Below, piece after piece: positions 33,551-41,774 of a DNA stretch of 53,196 nucleotides. A program made the translations under genes and the position numbers. The notes below the pieces were generated by a model that worked only from the letters and a program-made list of their open reading frames with translations, made no database searches and was not told where the DNA came from. Within the stretch, counting starts at the first letter, position 1. Each line of letters begins with the position of its first letter. This DNA is from Candidatus Thermoflexus tengchongensis (lineage in GTDB: Bacteria > Chloroflexota > Anaerolineae > Thermoflexales > Thermoflexaceae), in assembly GCA_016842085.1 (NCBI GenBank), contig JAEVEX010000067.1:1-53196 (forward strand), given 5' to 3'.

Positions 33551-34876
33551 TCACCACACATGGGCACCGGCTCGCCAGGGCAGGCCCTCCAGCCCCATCG
33601 CCTCAGCGGAAAACCCGGGTCGGATCGGCCGGGAGGCGGGGACCAGACGGCCGTTCTCCCGGACGAAGAGGGTCCGCAGCACCGGGAGTTCGCTGTCCCC
33701 CTCGATCTCCGGCAGCACCTCGGCGATGGCCTCCACGAACCGGCGCACCTCCCCTCCTTCGTCCCGATAGGCCATCACCGCCACCGCCGTCACCGCCTCG
33801 GCGAACATCATCGCTAGCGTCCGGCTGGGCAGATCCCGGGCCTCCGGATGGCCCTGGGCCATCTGCAGATACCGGGACCACACCCGCTCGATGCTGTCGG
33901 TGTGGAGGGTGGTCACCTGGGGGCCGTGGCCGGTGTTGGCCGCCCGCAGGATCTCGAAGGCCTCCGGGCCCCGGGCCTCCCCGACCACGATCCCATCCGG
34001 CCGCTCCCGCAGGGCCATCACGATGAGGTCGAAAGCTGTGAAGGGCACGATGTCCTCCCCGGGGAGCTTCGGGCGGGTGAGCTTGTGGAGGATGTTGCCC
34101 GGATCGCTCTCGGGGCGGCCGTCCCAGAAGATCATCAGCTCATAGGAGTCCTCGATCACCACCAGGCGGAACCGGCGGGCGGCCACCTTCAACAGCGCCC
34201 GGGCCAGGGTGGTCTTCCCGCAGCCCGTGGGCCCGGCGATGATGAGGGTTCCCTTGCGCTCCAGCACCCCCACCAGGTAATCCCGGGCCTCCGGGGAGAG
34301 CACCCCCTGGGCCACCAGGCGATCCAGGTCCGGCGCCCGGCCGGGCCGGGCCAGCCGGAGGGTGAGACAGCTGGCGGGGACGATGGGCGGCTCGCTCCAG
34401 GAGACGCGGACGGTGAGGAAGCCCACGGGGTCGGGGTAATCCAGGGAGAAGGAGCCCTCGGCGGCCGGCTTGATGTCGCTGGGGGTCCGGAGGCCGAAGG
34501 CCTCACACAATCTCCGGATCCCACCCCACAGGCGGTCGGGGTCCCGGATCTCCCCCTGTCGCGTCCACTGGCCCTCCCGGAAGACGTAGACATAGCGTCG
34601 GTGCTGGATCGCGATGTCCTCCGCCCGGGGATCCGTCAGCAGCTCGTAAAGCTCTCCCCAGTCGAGCAGCTCCAGGGCCGCTCGGGCCAGGGTCTCAGGG
34701 CCCGCCGAGGGGCCCAGCCGTTCCCGAGCCGTCCGGAGGGCATCCGCCGGCCGGGCCGGCCTCCCCTCCGTCAGCCGGGCCAGATGCCCCCGCATCTCCT
34801 CGATAACGTGGGCGGGGAGCGCCTCCGCCCTGAAAACCTGCCCCTCAATCGCTTCCACGCGGGGTTCGGGGAACAT
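33551..34876 (-). CDS. tadA: TadA/CpaF-type pilus assembly ATPase
   Basis: The 441-residue secretion ATPase of the TadA/VirB11 class has Walker A GPTGCGKTT near residue 211, Asp-box LVVIEDSYEL, Walker B PDGIVVGEARGPEAFEILRA and His-box GPQVTTLHTDS. The N-terminal helical domain (about 20-120) is normal for TadA. It powers Flp pilus assembly. It starts after GGAGAGG. Upstream, 134 bases separate it from the T7SS-like lipoprotein gene, with no obvious promoter or terminator, so the two sets may share one transcript. Confidence 0.88.
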   Translation of the reverse strand: MFPEPRVEAIEGQVFRAEALPAHVIEEMRGHLARLTEGRPARPADALRTARERLGPSAGPETLARAALELLDWGELYELLTDPRAEDIAIQHRRYVYVFREGQWTRQGEIRDPDRLWGGIRRLCEAFGLRTPSDIKPAAEGSFSLDYPDPVGFLTVRVSWSEPPIVPASCLTLRLARPGRAPDLDRLVAQGVLSPEARDYLVGVLERKGTLIIAGPTGCGKTTLARALLKVAARRFRLVVIEDSYELMIFWDGRPESDPGNILHKLTRPKLPGEDIVPFTAFDLIVMALRERPDGIVVGEARGPEAFEILRAANTGHGPQVTTLHTDSIERVWSRYLQMAQGHPEARDLPSRTLAMMFAEAVTAVAVMAYRDEGGEVRRFVEAIAEVLPEIEGDSELPVLRTLFVRENGRLVPASRPIRPGFSAEAMGLEGLPWRAGAHVW

Positions 34877-35010
34877 GCCGCCTCTCCTGTGGAGAATTCA
34901 TCCACCGCCAGCACGCTGATGCCATCTGGAATAAAAGAAAGGGATCTAGCACCCGGAAGTCAGGCCGGGAGGCTCTTTATCTCACGGCTTGCTCTCCGAT
35001 CCCGTCTGGC

Positions 35011-36033
35011 TCAACGGCCCTCCTGCTCCGGCTGAACCCATCGGGCCCGCGGGCCAGGGAGTGGGTAAAGGGCACCATCCTCGACGCGCAGGATCCATAC
35101 CGAGTCCTTGCTGAACCCCATCCCGCCTCCGAAACGGATCAGGTAGAACCGTGTGTCCGGCGAGCACATCTCGGGTTCCAGCTCCTGGGGATCATAGGCC
35201 CAGGAGATCCACTCCGGGAGAACCCCCTGGCGCTGAAAGGCTCTGATCCGCTCTGCCCGGGCCTCCTCGGTTCCGGAAACCGGCTCATAGATACCCCCCG
35301 CCATGTCCAGGCGATATACCCTGGACGACAGGGGCACCCCCTCTTCCATCCTTTCGAAAACTTCCACGATCACCCATCGATCCTGGGAGACACAGAGGGG
35401 GCGCGCTTGCCAGCCCTCGATGAGATCCGCTGGGAGCGGGAACTCCCGGGCGGAGCCGTCCGACCCGGTCGCGCAGATGGCCTGCCCATCCCGGCACGCT
35501 TCCGCACGGATGGAGGACGGCTCTGGAGCGCCGAGGGAGATCCCGGGCGGGGCCGGGGTGCAGACCGAACGGGTCTCGAGCTCCGCGCACAGCTCGAACG
35601 AGTCCCCCTGCCGTCGCCTGAAGGCCCTTTGCAGACGTCCGTCTTCTCCTTCCCGGAGCGGGATCGGCCCCAGCCACCGCTGGCCGTCCGTGAACCACAG
35701 GTCCGAACGCTCCTGCTTCCCGTCCTCCCGGTAGGTGTCCACCTGCAACGCGATCCAGTTCCCTTCCGTCTGGAAGCCATCCGGGAACGGTTGGGGCGTA
35801 AAGGCCTGCGCCTTCCCGGGCGTGGGCCGGGCGGTGGGGGAGGCGGTTGCAGCGGCCCGCCTCGTCGGGGTCCATGTCGGGGTGGGAACCGCCGCCCTCG
35901 TTGGTGTGGCGGTGGGTGGGATGGAGATCGGGGTCTCCAGGGTCACCGGCGCAGGACGGGCCGGGGGCGAGCCACAGCCGGCCCATCCCACCAGGATCAG
36001 GAGCGCCCATCGCCGAAAGCGCCTGTCGCTCAT
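35011..36033 (-). CDS. Lipoprotein paired with a WXG-peptidase gene
   Basis: The 340-residue protein has a signal sequence with lipobox GWAGC at residues 16-20 and a Thr/Pro-rich linker to about 75. A Cys-containing extracytoplasmic domain (FTDGQRWLGPIPL, LETRSVCT, EACRDGQAICATG) follows. It overlaps the stop of the WXG-peptidase gene (ATGA). The same arrangement recurs at 41775-44022 with a paralogous lipoprotein of equal length, so each peptidase has its own lipoprotein partner. It could be an immunity factor, chaperone or cell-surface anchor; which is unknown. Confidence 0.7.
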   Translation of the reverse strand: MSDRRFRRWALLILVGWAGCGSPPARPAPVTLETPISIPPTATPTRAAVPTPTWTPTRRAAATASPTARPTPGKAQAFTPQPFPDGFQTEGNWIALQVDTYREDGKQERSDLWFTDGQRWLGPIPLREGEDGRLQRAFRRRQGDSFELCAELETRSVCTPAPPGISLGAPEPSSIRAEACRDGQAICATGSDGSAREFPLPADLIEGWQARPLCVSQDRWVIVEVFERMEEGVPLSSRVYRLDMAGGIYEPVSGTEEARAERIRAFQRQGVLPEWISWAYDPQELEPEMCSPDTRFYLIRFGGGMGFSKDSVWILRVEDGALYPLPGPRARWVQPEQEGR

Positions 36034-37106
36034 GGGGCCCCTCCAGCTCCCGGTTTTCGAACACTCAGCGCCCACCAGCTTCCCCCACGGGCCTGCCCGT
36101 CGACGCTGGCCACGAATTCCTCCCATCGGTAACGCTCCCGGGTGTTGTGATAGGGGTTGTAAAGGGTGACATAGCGGCCGTCCGCCCCCTCTTCCAGCTC
36201 GCCCAGCGTCACCCAGTGGGGGACGGTGCTGGGATCCTCCGGGGTGGTATACGGAACCAGCCGGCCATCTCCCGGATGGGCGCCCGGTCTCTCCTGGATC
36301 CGCACCAGCATCATGAGCTGTTCCCCGCGTCCCATGCGCTCTCGAAGGCTGCGCCACAGCGCCTCCGGATCGTGCTGGCCATCCGGCAGGCGTGCCCGTT
36401 CCATTTCCGTTCCGTAGGAGCGGGCGATCGCTTGCAGGTCTTCTTCCCCCGTATAAAAGCCCAGACCGCGCCGGCCCTTCTGCAGGCGGGATGCCACATC
36501 CCTCTGAATCCGCTCCCGGAAGCCATTGTCGGCCATCCGCGCTGCGAGCATCCGATCCACCGCTTCCTGGGCCGGGACGGGCTGGCCCAGCGCCCGTAAC
36601 GCCACGCTCAGCGCCACCGGCCCGCATGCGGCATACCACCGGATCCGCCCGTCCGGCTCCTGTAACCGCGCGATCTGATCCTCGGAAACGCCCGCCCGGC
36701 GCAGGATCTCCGCGTCAACGCGCATCTCAAACTGACTAACGATCGGGCGCCCGTTCGCATCCACCGCCAGGGGGATCTCAGGCAATGATCCGGAGGGAGC
36801 CCCAGAGAGGGACCGGAGCCCCTGGGCGGCCTCCTGGAAAGCCTGCTCCAGGCGGGCGATCCCGGTTTCCAGGGCCTGGGCCAGCCCAAGGCTCCGCTCG
36901 GCGATCTGCGCCCGGCGAGATGTCTGGGCCGCCCAGGATCCTCCGAACCGCTCCCCGGGGACCGCCCGCACAGTTTCCGATAGCTGGCGGCCCACCGCCT
37001 GCGCTTGGTGTTCCAGCTCCAGCCATCGCTCCGCCCACTGTCGCAAGGTCCGGGCATACGACCGGATTGCCTCGGGATGAACCTGTAACCGATGTCCGTT
37101 TTCCAT
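36030..37106 (-). CDS. WXG100-like domain fused to a C39-type cysteine peptidase
   Basis: The 358-residue protein has a helical hairpin over residues 1-100 with a Gly-Ser-Trp turn (GGSWAAQ near 55-59), resembling WXG100/LXG export domains. Residues about 120-355 resemble a papain-like C39 peptidase. Candidate catalytic residues are C161 in YAACGPVALSVAL, H297 in VPHWVTL and N317 in YNPYHN. There is no signal peptide, so export through the type VII-like system (EccC at 46.7 kb) is likely. It could be a toxin, a maturation protease or a peptidoglycan/protein-degrading effector. A paralogue lies at 41775-42998. Confidence 0.72.
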   Translation of the reverse strand: MENGHRLQVHPEAIRSYARTLRQWAERWLELEHQAQAVGRQLSETVRAVPGERFGGSWAAQTSRRAQIAERSLGLAQALETGIARLEQAFQEAAQGLRSLSGAPSGSLPEIPLAVDANGRPIVSQFEMRVDAEILRRAGVSEDQIARLQEPDGRIRWYAACGPVALSVALRALGQPVPAQEAVDRMLAARMADNGFRERIQRDVASRLQKGRRGLGFYTGEEDLQAIARSYGTEMERARLPDGQHDPEALWRSLRERMGRGEQLMMLVRIQERPGAHPGDGRLVPYTTPEDPSTVPHWVTLGELEEGADGRYVTLYNPYHNTRERYRWEEFVASVDGQARGGSWWALSVRKPGAGGAP

Positions 37107-37229
37107 CCGCTTGCCTCCTGAACGTCCTGGGATGGGTATGGGGTCCTGGACATCCGTATGGTGGCTCGAAGCGGATCAACGCCTTTCGGATTGAACCAGG
37201 CGCCCGGGATGGCCCCCCTCATCGCCCGC

Positions 37230-37553
37230 CTACGGCTCGGGCAGCGCCTGGAGCATCCGGCTGACTTCCGCGATCGCCTCGGCGATCCGCGCTTCGCCTG
37301 CTGCGATCCGTTCATCCAGCTGTCGGCGCGCCTCCAGCCAGCGCCGGAACTCCTCCAGCCGTCGCGCTGCCTCCTCGAGATAGCCCTGGGCCGCCTCCCC
37401 TGACCAGAGCGTCGGGAGCTCGTTCTGGATGGCCGCCGTCAGGCCGGCCAGAAGCTGCTCCGGCCGCTCATCCATCAGCAGGCGCCGGTAACTCTGGATC
37501 GCTTCCGGTTCGTGGACCAGCCATCCCCCCAGACCGCGCGGATCCACGCTCAT
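37230..37553 (-). CDS. WXG100-like protein
   Basis: The 107-residue protein is almost wholly helical with a WSG turn (LPTLWSGEAAQGYLEEA) at about residues 51-53, the hallmark of WXG100 secretion substrates. The flanking helices are rich in Ala, Glu, Arg and Leu. The start at 37553 follows GGAGGAA. It lies between the WXG-peptidase gene and two more WXG-like genes, so these probably form hetero-oligomeric export partners. Confidence 0.75.
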   Translation of the reverse strand: MSVDPRGLGGWLVHEPEAIQSYRRLLMDERPEQLLAGLTAAIQNELPTLWSGEAAQGYLEEAARRLEEFRRWLEARRQLDERIAAGEARIAEAIAEVSRMLQALPEP

Positions 37554-37623
37554 GGCTTCCTCCAATTCGCAGGCTTAAAGATGGCGAAGCGTATGGACAG
37601 GGGCTTTGGCCGCTCTTTCTCCT

Positions 37624-37923
37624 TCACTGGGAAAGGTGGGTAAAGCGCGCCCCTTCCTGCTCCTCTGCCGTCCGCTGGGCCTCCACGATGCGGGCCAGAT
37701 CGATCCCGAGCGCTTTCAGGCTGTGGGCGATCTCCGTTCCCGCCCGAACCCACTCTGCGCTCCGGGCCTGCAGCGCCTCGGCGAAGGGCGAGCGGCATCG
37801 CTCTTCCAGTCCCCGGGCCGCCGCCTGGACCTGCTCCAGATAGACCTCGAGGTCTACCCCGCCCCGTTCGATCCTTTGGGCGATGGCCAGCATCGCATCG
37901 TAGTCAAAGCGGCTGATCGGCAT
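37624..37923 (-). CDS. WXG100-like protein lacking the WXG motif
   Basis: The 99-residue helical hairpin protein starts MPISRFDYDAMLAIAQRIERGGVDLEVYLEQVQAAARGLEERC. Its length and heptad pattern suit WXG100 proteins, but the turn reads CRSPF instead of WxG, while EW follows in the second helix. It is the second of three adjacent small helical genes. Assignment depends on context. Confidence 0.65.
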   Translation of the reverse strand: MPISRFDYDAMLAIAQRIERGGVDLEVYLEQVQAAARGLEERCRSPFAEALQARSAEWVRAGTEIAHSLKALGIDLARIVEAQRTAEEQEGARFTHLSQ

Positions 37924-37944
37924 GGTGCACCTCCGTTCAGAAGC

Positions 37945-38247
37945 TCAGCGAGCGCGGGCGGAGCGCATTCGCCGGGCCTGCTCTTCCTCCAGCGCTTTCA
38001 GGGAAAGCAACGCCTGCCGGAGAGAGGCGACGCTGGCCCGGCCCTCGCTCAGGGATCCCCGGATACGATGGCCCATCCCTTCCCCATATGCGCGCACGAT
38101 CGCCCCATGGGGAAGCCACCGGGATGCCACCGTCTCCAGCAGCCCCTGGAGCTGGATCCCCTGCCCCTCCATCGCCTCCAAAAGCCGTTCCATTTCCGAA
38201 CAGAGGGCAAACGCGCGCTCATAATCCACCTGATAAATTCGACCCAT
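37945..38247 (-). CDS. WXG100-like protein, first gene of the leftward operon
   Basis: The 100-residue helical protein has RWLPHG at the presumed turn between two long helices (residues 45-50), a degenerate WXG. It is the first gene reading left from the divergent promoter region at 38248-38415, which also serves the sigma factor gene. The start follows GGGAGGACCGAC. Confidence 0.65.
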   Translation of the reverse strand: MGRIYQVDYERAFALCSEMERLLEAMEGQGIQLQGLLETVASRWLPHGAIVRAYGEGMGHRIRGSLSEGRASVASLRQALLSLKALEEEQARRMRSARAR

Positions 38248-38415
38248 GTCGGTCCTCCCGATCAGCGGTTTCCATCAATATGATAGACAGCACGGGTTTT
38301 CCCATTTTTCCTATTTTTTAATCCGCGCCGTGGTTTCCCAAGGTCGGAATTCGCTATCATTGCCATGGGTCCGGCTTCCCAGTGCATCCCAGTTCATCCT
38401 GGAGGATCAGTTCCA

Positions 38416-39036
38416 ATGCCCAGCGCCAAGATGCACCAGGCGTTCGTCGACTTTCAGCGAATTCATCAGCTGGTCGAACGCGCTGCCGCCCGGGTCATCC
38501 GCACGCTGGATTTACCTTCCTGGCTGGAATTTGACGACCTGGTTCAGGAGGGCTTCCTGATGGCCTGCGAAGCCGTGGATCGCTGGGATCCCGAGCGAGC
38601 CCGTTTCACCACCTACCTCTACCTCCACCTCGACTTCTTCCTGAGACGAGCGATCCAGCGCCAGCTCCCGGCCCGGTTCGAGCACCGCCTTTCCGAAGAG
38701 GATACAGATCACCTGGAAGCGGAGGACGATTCTCTCCACGCTATGGAGCTCCACCATGTGCTCTATTCCATGCTCAGCCGGTTGAGAGAGGAATTGCCCC
38801 TCGCCTTTGAGGTGATCGCCCACTTCTATGGTCTGGAGGGCCGGCGGATGCATCCCCTTCCGGTGATCGAGCGCCGGCTGGGATTGCAACGGGGAGAGGG
38901 GGAGCGGTGGTTGCAGGAAGGGTTAAGCCGTCTGCGCCAGATGTGGCAGGAGGAGGACCTGACCACTTCCCCCGGAGGGGCTTCCGGATTCCCGGGGCCT
39001 GCTCCCCTCCAGGCCCCCGACGGCCCGAGGCACTGA
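38416..39036 (+). CDS. Sigma-70 family RNA polymerase sigma factor
   Basis: The 206-residue protein has a clear region 2: EFDDLVQEGFLMACEAVDRWDPERARFTTYLYLHLDFFLRRAIQRQ, matching the core-binding and -10 recognition helices. A region 4-like C-terminal part follows (about 120-180), although divergent. It starts at ATG 38416 after GGAGGAT. It is divergent from the WXG operon and heads the rightward gene set. It may be the dedicated regulator of the locus, a role that would need testing. No anti-sigma gene is recognised beside it. Confidence 0.82.
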   Translation: MPSAKMHQAFVDFQRIHQLVERAAARVIRTLDLPSWLEFDDLVQEGFLMACEAVDRWDPERARFTTYLYLHLDFFLRRAIQRQLPARFEHRLSEEDTDHLEAEDDSLHAMELHHVLYSMLSRLREELPLAFEVIAHFYGLEGRRMHPLPVIERRLGLQRGEGERWLQEGLSRLRQMWQEEDLTTSPGGASGFPGPAPLQAPDGPRH

Positions 39037-39378
39037 AGCGCGGAAGAGGGTGGGGTCCCTTCATCGAGATGCGAGCCGATGAAACCGAGGGTCCTGGGCC
39101 GCACGGGCCCGGCTTCCCTCTCCCTCCCCAGCCGCGGAGGGCGAGAGGGACGACCGGCCCGCGCGGGCAGATCCCGGGCCGGGAGGCGCGGCGGTGCACG
39201 GGGACGTATCCCGTGGGGATGATGCGGGCTGGCCAGAACACGGCCATCGGTTAGGACGTCGCTTGGCTCGAACGGGAGGACCTGAAAGGGGTTTTCCCCT
39301 ACCGTCCCCAGAAGGAAGGGCTCCCTGGGAACGGCTATCATCCAGATGAGCGCATTCCATCCCCACCGGAGGTGTCCG
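39037..39378. other. Gap holding a partial repeat of the 40.4 kb gene
   Basis: At about 39167-39240 the sequence nearly repeats 40549-40622. It encodes QIPGREARRCTGTYPVGMM, followed by a stop at 39252-39254, as in the secreted protein gene downstream (QIPGREARRCSGTYRVGMI). It is thus a third fragment of that gene family, besides the remnant at 29459-29910. Nothing else was recognised in the gap. Confidence 0.65.
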
Positions 39379-40392
39379 ATGCGCGGGATCCGCACCCTGA
39401 TCCAGGAGCTGTGGTGGTATCTCACGTATGATTACTACGGCCGGCGCCGCCTCCGCCCGGCCGCTTACGCCCTCCTCCTCACCCTGGGGCTGGTCGCCGT
39501 CGTCTTCCTCTGGGCCTTCTTCCAGAGCCGCCAGGCCCTCCCCGCCGAGCGCCCCGCGCCCACCCTGCCCCCGCCCACGGCCACGGCGATCTTCGCCACG
39601 GCCACGGCCATCGCGTCCCGGCCCACCGCCACCCCGGCCCCCCTCTGCCCCGAGGACCCGCGGGTCTGGGCCCTGGTGGAGATCCGGCCCTTCCTGGACC
39701 CGAAGACCGGGAAATCCGTCCAGCTGCCCAAGCCGCCCCAGCGGATCGATCCGCCCTGCGTCTACGAGGCCCTGGCCCGGGACCTCGCCCGCACCCTGGT
39801 CCCGAATCCCGACGTCCCCATCCCCTCGGCGACCGGGAGGACCCTCTCCGTCCCCTGGTTCTGGGCCCCGGGAACCGAGATCATCCAGACCCAGGTGATC
39901 CCGCGTCAGGCCCGCGATTTTGTGGCCTTCTATGACGCCCGGGGGCGGAAGATCGATGACCTTTATCTGCCCTACACGGCCGTCGCCACCGGGGATCCCG
40001 ACTTCCCGGTCCTGGTTTACATCTATCAGGATGAGCCTCAGCTGGCCTGGGGGACCCTGCACCAGGAAGGGGAGGAGGACCTCTGGGTCCGCTACGAGAT
40101 CCGGGGCGGGGAGGTCGACCGCACCGTCCTCGTGATGGTCTACGACGCCAAAGCCCGGCGCTGGGTGCCGGGGCTTTATCCCCGGGATGCGCCCCGGCCC
40201 CGATCCGTCCACGCCGTCCCGGCGGGGTCGGCGGAGGATCTGGCGGGGCTGCTGGGCCTGCCCCTCTGGCGGCGGGGGGAGCTGCTCGCCCGCGCCGGCC
40301 TGAAGGACATCTTCCCCGATTCGGTCAACCCGGCGGCCCTGAAGCCGGCGGCGACGTTCGTGATCAGCCCCGAGGGGATGGAAAGGAGGTGA
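39379..40392 (+). CDS. Membrane-anchored protein of unknown function
   Basis: The 337-residue protein has a short cytoplasmic N-terminus and one membrane helix (AYALLLTLGLVAVVFLWAFF, residues 28-47). A Thr/Pro/Ala-rich linker leads to an external domain with two conserved-looking segments (SVPWFWAPGTEIIQTQVIPR and QLAWGTLHQEGEEDLWVRYEIRGGEVDRTVLVM). No known domain was recognised. It lies four bases before the secreted Cys-rich gene, with which it forms a pair. A decayed copy of the same pair lies at 29459-29910. Confidence 0.7.
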   Translation: MRGIRTLIQELWWYLTYDYYGRRRLRPAAYALLLTLGLVAVVFLWAFFQSRQALPAERPAPTLPPPTATAIFATATAIASRPTATPAPLCPEDPRVWALVEIRPFLDPKTGKSVQLPKPPQRIDPPCVYEALARDLARTLVPNPDVPIPSATGRTLSVPWFWAPGTEIIQTQVIPRQARDFVAFYDARGRKIDDLYLPYTAVATGDPDFPVLVYIYQDEPQLAWGTLHQEGEEDLWVRYEIRGGEVDRTVLVMVYDAKARRWVPGLYPRDAPRPRSVHAVPAGSAEDLAGLLGLPLWRRGELLARAGLKDIFPDSVNPAALKPAATFVISPEGMERR

Positions 40393-40396
40393 ACCA

Positions 40397-41683
40397 ATGC
40401 GGCGGATCGCCTTCTCCCTGTTCCTCCTCGCCCTCCTCCTGAGGCCGGCGGCGGGATCCCCGCCCCCCGCCGCCGCCCAGGGAGATGAGGGATGCGACCA
40501 GAAAGATCTCTGCAGCTTTGAGATCGAGATCCAGACCTCCCAGGCCTGGCAGATCCCGGGCCGGGAGGCGCGGCGGTGTTCGGGGACGTATCGCGTCGGG
40601 ATGATCACCCGGGGGCGGCAGAACCAGAGCTATTGCGCCGAGGTCCAGGTGGAGATCGACTGCGCCGGGAATGTCCAGGTGGTGGAGCGGTTCGGCGAGG
40701 GCGCGGATTTCTGCCCCACGGCCAACGCGGCCTGGAAGGCCTACTGCGATCCTGTCTCCCGGATGGGCGACGCCGGGGGCTTCTGCGACCTGGTGGACTA
40801 CTACGGGAACCGCATCCGCCTGAAGGTGGAGGTCCCCAAGCACCGCTTCCGCATCGTCCCCTATCCCGTGGGCTTCGTGGCCCGGGAGGACCCCTGGGGG
40901 GTCTTCCATCCCACCGCCCGCCTGGTGTGGGAGACCCCGCCCTTCCCCCAGTATGCCGACTCCGGCTGGCGGCTGTGGACGTGGGGCGGAAATCGCGGCC
41001 CGGGGAGCGCGGACTTCCCCTGCGATCTGGACGAGGCGGGGCTGCTGGCCCGGAACGTCCCGGCCGGCACCGAGTGTCTGCGGCTGCAGCTGTGGGCCTC
41101 CCCGGGCTTCCAGGGGCTGGAACCCACCCTCCTCCCGGCGCTGCTGCAGTATCCGGCGGCCCGGGTGAACATGGAGCTGATGCCCGGGCGGGAGGTGGCG
41201 ATCAACTTCCCCTACGCCTCCCATCCGGCCACGGGCGAGGTGAGCGAGGTGCGGTTTGGGGACAAGATCCTGCCAGCCTTCAACGGGTATTTCAACCGGT
41301 GGTGGCCGGTGCGCCTGCGGGTGGAGAAGAGGACGGTGCGGGACATCACCGGGACGGAGTGCCAGCCGGTGGCGGCGGACGAGGAGGGGAAGCCGAAGGA
41401 GGGCGGGGACTGCTGGGTGACCCTCGGGGACCCGCCGGCGCTGTGGCCGGGGAAGCAGGTGACGGTGGTGAAGGAGAAGAAGTGGGAGGGGGAGGAGCGG
41501 GACGATCTCCTGCAGCTGAACCTGGATCCCTTTAACCGTCGGTGGCCGTATCTCCATCCGGACGGGGCGATCATCCGGGGGGCGGATCGGACCTGGCGGA
41601 CGGGGGTGATCGTGCGGGGAGGCTACCCCTGGCTGTATCTCCCCCTGGCCGTGCGGGAGGGACAGGGCGTGGTGACCCGGTGA
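40397..41683 (+). CDS. Secreted Cys-rich protein of unknown function
   Basis: The 428-residue protein has a signal peptide (MRRIAFSLFLLALLLRPAAG). It has eleven Cys in the mature part (for example CDQKDLCSFE, YCAEVQVEIDCAG, FCPTANAAWKAYC, CQPV, CWVTL), suggesting disulfides and export to an oxidising surface. The central LEPTLLPALLQYPAARVNMELMPGREVAINFPYAS segment is its most conserved part, as judged from the remnant copy. The N-terminal part recurs at 39167-39254. It starts four bases after the membrane protein, and the two are probably partners. Confidence 0.7.
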   Translation: MRRIAFSLFLLALLLRPAAGSPPPAAAQGDEGCDQKDLCSFEIEIQTSQAWQIPGREARRCSGTYRVGMITRGRQNQSYCAEVQVEIDCAGNVQVVERFGEGADFCPTANAAWKAYCDPVSRMGDAGGFCDLVDYYGNRIRLKVEVPKHRFRIVPYPVGFVAREDPWGVFHPTARLVWETPPFPQYADSGWRLWTWGGNRGPGSADFPCDLDEAGLLARNVPAGTECLRLQLWASPGFQGLEPTLLPALLQYPAARVNMELMPGREVAINFPYASHPATGEVSEVRFGDKILPAFNGYFNRWWPVRLRVEKRTVRDITGTECQPVAADEEGKPKEGGDCWVTLGDPPALWPGKQVTVVKEKKWEGEERDDLLQLNLDPFNRRWPYLHPDGAIIRGADRTWRTGVIVRGGYPWLYLPLAVREGQGVVTR

Positions 41684-41774
41684 GGGCGGAGATAAGACAG
41701 ATGAAGCGCCCGGCGCTGCGAATGGATGGCTATCATCTTAATGGACGGGAAGCACGTCATCTGGAGAGCGAACG

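Noticed and set aside
31148-33817. An 889-residue plus-strand frame across the tad genes
   Set aside because: The minus strand encodes clear TadA, TadB, TadC and Flp proteins. The plus-strand product is His/Pro/Gly-rich noise.
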